Source: Paenibacillus maysiensis (GTDB lineage: Bacteria; Bacillota; Bacilli; Paenibacillales; Paenibacillaceae). From it: DNA of 56,486 bases. Position 1 is the first letter of the stretch. The number at the start of each line of letters is the position of its first letter. Location of the stretch: positions 1 through 56,486 of the forward strand of contig NZ_ASRY01000208.1 of assembly GCF_000520815.1 (NCBI RefSeq), written 5' to 3'. Below the pieces are notes generated by a model, which ran no database searches, was not told where the DNA came from, and worked only from the letters and a program-made list of their open reading frames with translations. Below are positions 1-7,291 of this stretch, one piece after another. The translations under genes and the position numbers were made by a program.

Positions 1-1
1 A

Positions 2-1402
2 CTCGGGATTGTGCTGGGTCTGATTCTCGTTCATCCGGATCTACTAAGTGCATACAGTTATGCGGATGCGGTGACAAAGGGAACCGTTCCGGTCTGGAAT
101 CTGTTTGGCTGGGATGTGAACAAGATCGGTTACCAAGGCCAGGTGTTACCGGTTTTAGTATCCGCTTACGTTCTCGCACAAATTGAAAAATTCCTCAATA
201 AAAAAATAGCCGATTCATTTAAGCTGCTACTCGTTGCACCGATCACATTATTAGTTACCGGATTTCTTGCATTCACGGTGATCGGACCGCTTACTTTTAT
301 GATTGGCAATGCGATTACATCGGGTATTGTATACGTTTTCAATTTGGCCCCTGCTTTGGGAGGACTGATTTATGGAGGATTTTACGCTTTGCTTGTTATA
401 ACAGGAATGCACCATACTTTTCTGGCGGTGGACGTGCAATTAATCGGTACACAAGGCGGGACGTTCCTGTGGCCCATGCTGGCGCTGTCCAATATCGCTC
501 AAGGTGCCGGAGCACTGGCAATGATGCTGGTTTTAAAAGAGCAAAAGGGGAAAGGGTTGGCCTTTACCTCTTCCGTGTCTGCTTTTCTGGGGATAACCGA
601 GCCTGCCATATTCGGGGTGAATATCCGATATAAATATCCGTTTGTTTTCGGAATGATAGGTTCTGGTATGGCAGGTATACTGCTCACTGTAAATCATGTG
701 ATGGCTTCTTCCATTGGTGTGGGAGGAATTCCAGGCTTCTTGTCTATTTTCCCAAGCGATTGGGGCGTATTCTTCATCGGAATGGCGATTGTACTGATTG
801 TACCGTTCACCTTAACTGTGATGTACGGAAGAATACTAAATAAACGCCGTCAGGATTCAGCTACACCCGCTAACGGTCCCATACACAATAACGCGAGCCA
901 CCAGAATGCTGCGCTCGATGTGCTTGAAGTCAAGACTCCAGTATTGGGGCATGTAGTGTCATTGGAGCAGGTTCCTGATCCGGCTTTTGCCGGACGGCAG
1001 ATGGGGCAAGGGATTGCAGTGAAGCCGGAAGCGGGTCAAATTGTTGCTCCTTTCAGCGGAAAAGTCATTCACATCATGATGAAAAGCAAGCATGCCTTGA
1101 TTTTGGAGCATTCGACAGGTGTACAGATTCTGGTGCATGTAGGGGTCAACACGGTATCAATGAAGGGCGAAGGATTCACCATACATGTGGAGACGGGGCA
1201 AACCGTAGAGCAAGGGCAGCTGTTGATGGAATTTGACCGTGATCTCATTCGGGAATCTGGATATCCAATCATCACACCGATAATTGTGCCGGATGGTCAG
1301 AGTATGGTCAAATCGGTTGAGGAGCTGCCGGGTGAGGCGGACGATTTGCAGTATACCTTAATGAAAATTCATTTGAATTCGTTGTCAGACCATACGGATT
1401 AA
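2..1402 (+). CDS. treP: Trehalose-specific PTS enzyme II, C-terminal part (EIIC end plus EIIA domain), 5' truncated by window
   Basis: The reading frame is open from the first bases, so the gene starts upstream; an internal GTG at 11 is not taken as the start. The first ~270 residues are the hydrophobic EIIC sugar channel, with the GITEPAIFG motif typical of the glucose/trehalose EIIC superfamily. A linker of about 40 residues leads to a Crr-like EIIA domain, where LVHVGVNTV carries the phosphorylated histidine. The protein takes up trehalose and phosphorylates it to trehalose-6-phosphate at the membrane. Substrate is inferred from the neighbour: the next gene closely resembles TreR of Bacillus subtilis. 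A treA phosphotrehalase gene, found between treP and treR in B. subtilis, is absent here and may lie upstream. A fused EIIA differs from the B. subtilis TreP as I remember it. Confidence 0.9.
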   Translation, partial: LGIVLGLILVHPDLLSAYSYADAVTKGTVPVWNLFGWDVNKIGYQGQVLPVLVSAYVLAQIEKFLNKKIADSFKLLLVAPITLLVTGFLAFTVIGPLTFMIGNAITSGIVYVFNLAPALGGLIYGGFYALLVITGMHHTFLAVDVQLIGTQGGTFLWPMLALSNIAQGAGALAMMLVLKEQKGKGLAFTSSVSAFLGITEPAIFGVNIRYKYPFVFGMIGSGMAGILLTVNHVMASSIGVGGIPGFLSIFPSDWGVFFIGMAIVLIVPFTLTVMYGRILNKRRQDSATPANGPIHNNASHQNAALDVLEVKTPVLGHVVSLEQVPDPAFAGRQMGQGIAVKPEAGQIVAPFSGKVIHIMMKSKHALILEHSTGVQILVHVGVNTVSMKGEGFTIHVETGQTVEQGQLLMEFDRDLIRESGYPIITPIIVPDGQSMVKSVEELPGEADDLQYTLMKIHLNSLSDHTD

Positions 1403-1477
1403 TTCCAAGTGATCCCCCCAGTCTATTTTAGTAACCAGGCTCGTGAAAGAATGCTACAATATACTTGGTGATGAAAA

Positions 1478-2230
1478 TTGACAAAGAATATATTTTTGCA
1501 AATTTATCAGGAGTATTCTGAACGGATTCAGACAGGCGAGTTGGCCCCGGGCACGAAAATGCCTTCTGAAAACGAACTGGCTCGCGAGTATAATACTTCG
1601 CGCGAGACCGTTCGCAAGGCACTTCACTTGCTTGCACAAAATGGGTACATCCATAAAATAAAAGCCAAGGGATCTTTTGTACTGGATATTGGGCGAATGG
1701 ATTTTCCAATAGGGGGACTGGTCAGTTTTAAAGAGATGTCTGAGCGAATTGGGCGTAAATCACGTACGATTGTGCATGAAAATCAACTGATCCCAGTTCC
1801 GAAGGACATTGCCAGCCATCTTGAGATTGACATACACCGGTGTCTTGTCTGGAAGGTCATTCGCGCACGTGAGATTGAGGGTGAATGCGTTATACTGGAC
1901 AAAGATTACTTTCGATCAGACATTGTACCGGTGCTAACCCGGGAAATTAGCAGTGGTTCCATCTACGAATATCTGGAGGGAGAGCTTAAGCTTCAAATCA
2001 GCTATGCCAAAAAAGTCGTTTCCGTAGAAGAGGCAGCCGAAGAAGATCGTAGGCTGATGGACCTCCAAAGCTATACCCACGTGGTCGTAGTACGTAATTA
2101 TGTTTATCTGGAAGACACCACGTTGTTCCAGTATACCGAGTCGCGGCACCGCCTGGACAAATTCCAATTTGTCGACTTTGCCCGACGTTCCCACGGTGAA
2201 GACAAGAGGGCAGATTTTTTTCAGGAATAG
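1478..2230 (+). CDS. treR: Trehalose operon repressor, GntR/UTRA family
   Basis: 250 residues. An N-terminal winged helix (about 1-70, with SRETVRKALHLLAQNGYI as the recognition helix-turn-helix) is followed by a UTRA effector domain ending in YTESRHRLDKFQFVDFARR, nearly identical to the end of B. subtilis TreR. It represses the trehalose genes and is released by trehalose-6-phosphate in characterised relatives. The TTG start is chosen because it aligns with the family N-terminus; the ribosome site is weak. A TACAAT -10-like hexamer at 1455-1460, in the 75-base gap after treP, suggests the gene can also be transcribed by itself with a short leader. A strong terminator follows. Confidence 0.93.
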   Translation: MTKNIFLQIYQEYSERIQTGELAPGTKMPSENELAREYNTSRETVRKALHLLAQNGYIHKIKAKGSFVLDIGRMDFPIGGLVSFKEMSERIGRKSRTIVHENQLIPVPKDIASHLEIDIHRCLVWKVIRAREIEGECVILDKDYFRSDIVPVLTREISSGSIYEYLEGELKLQISYAKKVVSVEEAAEEDRRLMDLQSYTHVVVVRNYVYLEDTTLFQYTESRHRLDKFQFVDFARRSHGEDKRADFFQE

Positions 2231-2244
2231 CTCCATCCATAGTC

Positions 2245-2283
2245 AAGAAACCCTGTCTTCTGGAGACAAGGGTTTCTTTTTTT
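2245..2283 (+). terminator. Rho-independent terminator after treR
   Basis: Inverted repeat GAAACCCTGTCT / GAGACAAGGGTTTC with a short loop, followed by a run of seven T. It ends the trehalose transcript. Confidence 0.9.
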
Positions 2284-2439
2284 CACTTGGATGCAACGGT
2301 TGAGCAGCTTGTATTCTAGCATTTGAGGGATTTGAATTTGCGTTTTATCCAAAAGCTATGTATGGAATATTAGAATAATGTATACTGTTTGAACTATAAT
2401 TTCATGCTACATACCATGGGAATGAGGTGTATGTTATTT

Positions 2440-2526
2440 ATGTATAGAGTGGCTATCTGCGATGATGAGCACAAGCAAAGAGAGCTTGTTAAAAATATGC
2501 TGCGTCACCTTGATGAATGCCGTTGA
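2440..2526 (+). pseudogene. 5' remnant of a LytTR/AgrA-type response regulator
   Basis: The ATG at 2440 lies 10 bases after GAGGTG and opens a frame beginning MYRVAICDDEHKQRELV, the typical start of the receiver domain of LytTR-family regulators (the two acidic residues of the phospho-acceptor pocket are visible). After 28 codons it hits TGA at 2524-2526, and no receiver or DNA-binding domain follows. A wreck is more likely than a functional 28-residue peptide. The start signals are intact, so it may still be translated. Confidence 0.6.
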
Positions 2527-2897
2527 GATTCCTGTTATGAGTGGAAGAGATGCATTTGATTTAAATTTTTATTCCAAGGATGGCTCGGAGTATTTAACCA
2601 TAGATGGACAGTCCTACATCAGTGAAGATGCTGTTCAACCTATCCTTGGAGGGAAATCAGTGAACACCATACCATCGAATGGCCAAGCCAACATGGTTCA
2701 AAATAGACAAAAGCTCAGCCAATAAGACGATGACCGTTGATTTTCCAAAAAGCGGAGGGTTCGCTGTCTATGATAAAAACGGAGTAGTTGTACATTTTTC
2801 AACTGCCAGCAATCACAATTCGGTTGTACTGCCCAAGGGTGGCTTGATCGTTTTGGGTGGCGATGCAGGGAATGTATTTAAAATCAATTTGAATTAA
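2527..2897 (+). pseudogene. 3' remnant of a serine hydrolase/beta-lactamase-like protein, frameshifted
   Basis: About 120 codons without a start. The first frame (to about 2700) reads through KDGSEYLTIDGQSYI. A one-base shift then moves the sense to another frame that reads TWFKIDKSSANKTMTV, GGFAVYDKNG and LPKGGLIVLGGDAGNVFKI before stopping at 2897. This resembles the C-terminal beta-rich tail of secreted Paenibacillus/Bacillus serine hydrolases (family call from memory, moderate). There is no catalytic domain. The head of an unrelated regulator directly abuts it, so a deletion probably joined two genes. Confidence 0.5.
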
Positions 2898-2928
2898 GCG
2901 TGTAGCCGCTTCTGAAAATTTGCCAGAT

Positions 2929-2976
2929 GTTCTCCCTTAGTAATTTGCTAAGCTTTAACCGAGGGAGAACTTTATT
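2929..2976 (+). terminator. Hairpin between the gene remnant and gerC
   Basis: GTTCTCCCT (2929-2937) pairs with AGGGAGAAC (2962-2970), followed by TTTATT. It sits between convergent units and probably stops rightward transcription; the minus-strand side lacks a T-run. Confidence 0.5.
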
Positions 2977-4168
2977 CAGCAGATGAGCCTAAATCCGTAA
3001 TGGATAACTTAATATCGAAGGTTACTGGTACTTTACTGAATTTATAATCCCAATCGTCCTTTACTTTTTTCCATACTCGAGGTTGTTCAATATATAAGTG
3101 TTCGCCAAAACCGGCAACATCGACTTTATATTCTGACTGTAATTTGTGCATAACAGACTTAATCCTGCGAGTCACTTCTTTTTCAAACTCTTTCTCAGCC
3201 TCTTTCATGTTTCGTGTCTCAGTTGGGTCCACTTTCTCATCCCAGTTTTCGATGAAGCGTCCTTTGGATTCAATTTTTACGTGAAACGAGATATCGTTGC
3301 CCTCGGTCACCTTAGTTGTTATTTTGCTTTTCACCGATTTGATTTCGTAAGTTATGGCTTTATTCCGCTTGTCATACGTTTTGACAGCTCCCCCCTCAAC
3401 ATCCCCTTTAATCCATCCAATACTCTCCACATCTTGTTGTCCCAAACTACCGATCCAGTGCCCCGTTTCTCCTTTAATAATGCCGGCCCCTGAAAATTCT
3501 AATTCTCCATCTGATTCAGTAATGCTTTGTAATATATAGCTTTTTTTGGAATGCATCAACCCATTTAATTCAGACAAATTGACTCCCTTCATTACCTTAC
3601 TGGTTCTGAAATGGTTACGAAGCATATACAGAATATGAATGGATGGGATCTCGTCCTCATATTTGGTAACTAAAGTGTTAGCTGCTCGTTCCTTGCTTAA
3701 GAAGACCAAACAACTCGGGCGAATATCATTATCACGTAGCACAAAATCCATTAATTGCTGCATCGTCTGTTCTTTCGCCAAATCGGTGGAAACCACCATG
3801 ACCTTTAGATGGTGACCAATAACCGGGCGATCCAAACGGAGAGAGAGTTGCCGGAAGATTTCAAACAAAGAATCCCCGGTGCCAGCTATATTGATATAGT
3901 TTCGCCCTTGTCCACCGCCGCCTTGTTGCTCTGTGCTTCCGGATGATTTTTTGGGGACGATTTGTACGTTGGCGGTAATTTTATTTTTCTTGAAGTAACG
4001 GTCGCCTTTCTTCTCCAGATCCTGCTCCAATGGAGTGGGCTCCCCCTTATCCAGAGCCAGTCCTGTATATATGCTTAGTTCCTCTACTTCTTTGCTGCTC
4101 CAACAGCCGACTTGAGTCACCAGAAGAATGAAGGCAAGCAGCAATGATAGGACAGGTCGTCTACACAT
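2972..4168 (-). CDS. Ger(x)C family spore germination lipoprotein (GerAC/GerKC-like)
   Basis: 398 residues. The N-terminal lipoprotein signal ends in the lipobox VTQVGC (Cys22), followed by WSSKEVEELSIYTGLALDKG, the hallmark start of GerC proteins. Germinant receptor C subunits sit on the outer face of the spore inner membrane and work with the A and B subunits encoded just upstream to sense nutrients. The ATG overlaps the end of the permease gene by 8 bases (4161-4168), so the two are translationally coupled. Expression in the forespore under sigma G is expected from the family. Which germinant is sensed cannot be read from the sequence. Confidence 0.93.
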   Translation of the reverse strand: MCRRPVLSLLLAFILLVTQVGCWSSKEVEELSIYTGLALDKGEPTPLEQDLEKKGDRYFKKNKITANVQIVPKKSSGSTEQQGGGGQGRNYINIAGTGDSLFEIFRQLSLRLDRPVIGHHLKVMVVSTDLAKEQTMQQLMDFVLRDNDIRPSCLVFLSKERAANTLVTKYEDEIPSIHILYMLRNHFRTSKVMKGVNLSELNGLMHSKKSYILQSITESDGELEFSGAGIIKGETGHWIGSLGQQDVESIGWIKGDVEGGAVKTYDKRNKAITYEIKSVKSKITTKVTEGNDISFHVKIESKGRFIENWDEKVDPTETRNMKEAEKEFEKEVTRRIKSVMHKLQSEYKVDVAGFGEHLYIEQPRVWKKVKDDWDYKFSKVPVTFDIKLSITDLGSSAE

Positions 4169-5264
4169 TTTGCTTCATTCCCTTCTTCCTGATCATGAAA
4201 ATGATGGAGAGAAGTACCGGAATCAGAAAAAACAAAATGATTGCCATGTATTCGACCGCACCGCTCAGGCTAAACACGTCCATCATACTAATAGGAGTCA
4301 TTGTGGAGATAAAGATAATCGGAATTAAGCCAAAAATCGCATAACGATATTTAAGACCGAATACCTGTGAGACCCCTAAGGATGCATTGAAGAAAAAACT
4401 ACAAAAATTACAAAACATTTGCATCATCCAGATCACCAGCAGCGGAAACTCAAGCCGTTCAAAAAGAAATCCGGGGATTTCAAAACTGCGCATTAAATTA
4501 ATGGTGGGCCAAGTACTTGTCACAGTGGAGTCCATCGATAACCCACCGATCACCATAACTACGGTCAGAAAGTACAAAACCCAAGGGATACTGATCCCCA
4601 CTACCATAGCCTTAAATGCTTTTTCAGGGTGCTGCAAAAAAGCGACCAGTGTCATGACGACTTCGCATCCAGTGAAAACAAGAACAGTCGATTTTAGTCC
4701 CTTGATGACAGGTAAAATCCCCTCACTCAATACGGGACGAAGATGATCAATTTCAAAAATTCTTAGGCTAAATACAAAACAGAGCAGCAGAAAGAAGAGA
4801 CTGATCGGAAGTACAATCTGGTATAGCCGAGCGATGGGATTAATACCTCCAAAAACCAGGTAACTCCCTACCCAGATAAATGGAATCACAATCGCCCAAA
4901 TAGGTGTGCCTTCAAGCAGAAAAAACATCGTCACTTCAGCTAAAACCCGAATCTCAAGGCCAGCGATGATTACAAAATATATAATCAATAATACACTTAA
5001 AAATCCTCCCGGAATCGTGCCCACAATTCTTCTGGAATATTGATATACGGTCTTTCCGGGAAACTGTTGACTTAATTTCACCATGAGCCAGACGACTAAC
5101 ATGACAATACATCCACCGACGAGGACAGAAAGCCATGCATCAGGAGTCTGTACCTTTTCAGTTACATTTCTCGGCAGTATCAAAATCCCCGCCCCCAATA
5201 CGGTATTGGTCAGGAATACAGCGGCCTGCTTAGTTGTGATCTTATCATCAGAGCGTGTAAACAC
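4161..5264 (-). CDS. GerB family germinant receptor permease subunit
   Basis: 367 residues, almost entirely membrane helices (about ten), in the amino acid permease-like fold of GerAB/GerKB proteins. The start ITTKQAAVFLTNTVLGAGIL and the PRNVTE loop fit the family. The GTG start is preceded by AAGGAGGAG with 5-6 bases of spacing. It is the middle gene of a gerA-gerB-gerC operon, 24 bases downstream of the A subunit. The subunit is thought to form the germinant-binding membrane part of the receptor. Confidence 0.92.
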   Translation of the reverse strand: MFTRSDDKITTKQAAVFLTNTVLGAGILILPRNVTEKVQTPDAWLSVLVGGCIVMLVVWLMVKLSQQFPGKTVYQYSRRIVGTIPGGFLSVLLIIYFVIIAGLEIRVLAEVTMFFLLEGTPIWAIVIPFIWVGSYLVFGGINPIARLYQIVLPISLFFLLLCFVFSLRIFEIDHLRPVLSEGILPVIKGLKSTVLVFTGCEVVMTLVAFLQHPEKAFKAMVVGISIPWVLYFLTVVMVIGGLSMDSTVTSTWPTINLMRSFEIPGFLFERLEFPLLVIWMMQMFCNFCSFFFNASLGVSQVFGLKYRYAIFGLIPIIFISTMTPISMMDVFSLSGAVEYMAIILFFLIPVLLSIIFMIRKKGMKQNV

Positions 5265-5288
5265 ATTAGCTCCTCCTTCATCTTGGCA

Positions 5289-6956
5289 TCATGGTCTGCG
5301 TTTTTTTTGCTGAGTTTTCATCATAACAGGTCTTCGTTTCATCATAGATATAGGAGCCCGAATGTACACATCCTTCCAGTCGCTTAGACGCATGGGGGAA
5401 AAGGGGGTTACGTACGGCACACCAAAGCTCTTCAATTTCGTCAGATGGATACAAATTAACAGAAAGAACAATATGGTTCCGAACATGCCCAGGATGGCTG
5501 CAAATAGCATGCCGGCAAAACGCAAAATTCGCAAGGTAATGCCCGCACTATATGTCGGTATCGAAAACGAAGAAATCGCAGTAACCGAAACCACAATTAC
5601 CAGGAAAGGGCTAACGATACCCGCATTTACAGCAGCGTCTCCGATGACCAAGCCTCCCACAATACCCATCGCAGGACCAATGGGTTTGGGCAAGCGAATG
5701 CCGGCTTCCCGTAGGATTTCGATAGAGATTTCCAGAATCATGACCTCTATGACAGAGGGGAAAGGGACGCCTTGGCGTGTTTCGATGATGCTAATGACCA
5801 GCTTGGTTGGAATCAAACCGGGATGAAACGATATAAAAGAGATATATAAAGCAGGCCCCATAAGCGCTATAAACGCTCCGCTAAATCGCAGCAGACGTAA
5901 AAGTGTTCCTGGAATCCAGCGCTCATAATAGTCCTCGGGTGATTGAAGCAGCATACTGAAGGTCACCGGAACAATAAGTGCAAAGGGAGTTCCATCCAGC
6001 AAAATGGCTATTCTTCCTTCCAACAAAGCGTTAATAACACGGTCGGGGCGCTCTGTGTTGTGAGCCTGCTGGAATGGACTTAAATAATTGTCTTCAATAA
6101 GTTGTTCCACATAACCGGATTCAGCCAAAAAATCCATGTCTATTTTTGAAATTCTGCGGGTTACTTCTTCAAGGAGATCCAGATTCACAATATCCTTTAT
6201 ATACGCGACAACCAGATCTTTTTTGATTCGACTTCCCACTTGGAATTTCTTCATTTCCAGACTTTTGTTTAAGCCTTGGCGTCGAAGCATTGAAGTATTT
6301 TCACTTAATACCTCCGTAAAACCGATTCGGGGGCCCCGAAGTAATGCTTCTGAGGTGGGTTCATTCACTGATCGTACGGCGCCGTTAGGAGACCCGACCA
6401 GCAGTGCTTCCTTCATTCCTTCAATCAATAGCGCGGTATGGCCTAAAAGTATAGACTCCTGCAGGTCCTCCATATCAGCAACTTCACTAACTTGCGTAAG
6501 TGGCATCAAGCTATCTTTTATAAAAGAGTTACTTATACCTTCCTGCTGTTCCTGTTGGCCCTCAAACATCAAGACCTGCAATACCTGCTTGTTCATAAGC
6601 TCTTCATCCTGCATACCTTCTATGAAGATTAACACGGACCGTGCATGAAATTTCTTCACCATAAACTCACGAAAATGCACATCACTATTCTCGCCTATAG
6701 CCTCTTGGATCGATTTCAAGTCGGCATCATAATCCCCTGTCATTTTGGGGCCTGTTTCCTGCTGCTCAGTGTGAGCTTTGTGATCTTGATTCCCAGACCG
6801 ACCGTCAGGAGAATGCTTGGAGTGCGCCCCTTTGCTACCCACAAGTGAGTAAATCGAGGTGTTTATATAATAAATCCCTAATGGAACAATCAACGCGAGG
6901 CTTGCCTGAAATAATGTAACCCAGCTAGGAATAAAAGGTATTATTTTAGACCACAT
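5289..6956 (-). CDS. GerA family germinant receptor subunit
   Basis: 555 residues from the chosen start. A hydrophobic N-terminal segment (about 10-30) and a low-complexity stretch precede the conserved GerA cytoplasmic region (RSVLIFIEGM; LLGHTALLIEGM; GPRIGFTEVL). A cluster of membrane segments with FPSVIEVMILEISIEILREA and LPKPIGPAMGIVGGL comes before the C-terminal tail. The start at 6956 is preferred over an ATG at 6989 because GGGGGGAGGG lies 7 bases before it. It is the first gene of the receptor operon. GerA subunits oligomerise and have been reported to act as ion channels. Confidence 0.94.
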   Translation of the reverse strand: MWSKIIPFIPSWVTLFQASLALIVPLGIYYINTSIYSLVGSKGAHSKHSPDGRSGNQDHKAHTEQQETGPKMTGDYDADLKSIQEAIGENSDVHFREFMVKKFHARSVLIFIEGMQDEELMNKQVLQVLMFEGQQEQQEGISNSFIKDSLMPLTQVSEVADMEDLQESILLGHTALLIEGMKEALLVGSPNGAVRSVNEPTSEALLRGPRIGFTEVLSENTSMLRRQGLNKSLEMKKFQVGSRIKKDLVVAYIKDIVNLDLLEEVTRRISKIDMDFLAESGYVEQLIEDNYLSPFQQAHNTERPDRVINALLEGRIAILLDGTPFALIVPVTFSMLLQSPEDYYERWIPGTLLRLLRFSGAFIALMGPALYISFISFHPGLIPTKLVISIIETRQGVPFPSVIEVMILEISIEILREAGIRLPKPIGPAMGIVGGLVIGDAAVNAGIVSPFLVIVVSVTAISSFSIPTYSAGITLRILRFAGMLFAAILGMFGTILFFLLICIHLTKLKSFGVPYVTPFSPMRLSDWKDVYIRAPISMMKRRPVMMKTQQKKRRP

Positions 6957-7016
6957 GATGATGCCCTCCCCCCAAACGATTCCATTCATTTCCCGTAGAA
7001 TAACAGGGTGTGTATA

Positions 7017-7045
7017 AAGTATTCCTTGTAATGAATTAATTTACA
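7017..7045 (-). promoter_or_regulatory. Possible sigma G-type promoter of the ger operon
   Basis: On the minus strand a TGTAAA hexamer (7045-7040) and AATACTT (7023-7017) are about 16 bases apart, similar to sigma G elements and 60-90 bases upstream of the gerA start. Weak motif match; inferred mainly from position and gene type. Confidence 0.3.
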
Positions 7046-7102
7046 CATCAAATGTGAAATGCGGCTGTGTTGCTGATTTATAGGGAGTTCATAAATTGAA
7101 AA

Positions 7103-7122
7103 AGGGATCACTGGTAATCCCT
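7103..7122. promoter_or_regulatory. Palindrome AGGGAT-N8-ATCCCT upstream of nirB
   Basis: Perfect 6-base arms with an 8-base spacer, 12 bases upstream of a second AGGGA/TCCCT palindrome. The shared half-site suggests a common DNA-binding protein. Role unknown. Confidence 0.4.
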
Positions 7123-7133
7123 TGAATTTGAAT

Positions 7134-7145
7134 AGGGAAATCCCT
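7134..7145. promoter_or_regulatory. NreC-like operator palindrome
   Basis: The sequence TAGGG-AAAT-CCCT (from 7133) closely matches the palindrome TAGGG-N4-CCCTA described for the staphylococcal oxygen/nitrate response regulator NreC at nitrate and nitrite reductase promoters (recalled). Its centre is about 79 bases upstream of the inferred nirB start point, near the -80 position reported for NreC sites. Confidence 0.45.
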
Positions 7146-7170
7146 CGATATTAATGATTTTAACTATATC

Positions 7171-7211
7171 GTGATCGAAATCACATATAACCCAAACCGC
7201 TATATTAAAAT
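7171..7211 (+). promoter_or_regulatory. FNR/CRP-type box and -10 element of the nirBD promoter
   Basis: GTGA-TCGAAA-TCAC (7171-7184) is a perfect CRP/FNR-family dyad. A TAAAAT -10 hexamer (7206-7211) follows, so the start point should be near 7218 and the box centre near -41, the class II activator position used by FNR. This predicts anaerobic induction. Confidence 0.65.
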
Positions 7212-7291
7212 AGAAGCATAAGCAATATTTATAGGAACGTAGGAGAGGTCGTCGGTAGGAAATGTCGTCGAATGAATGGAGGAACCGGTAT

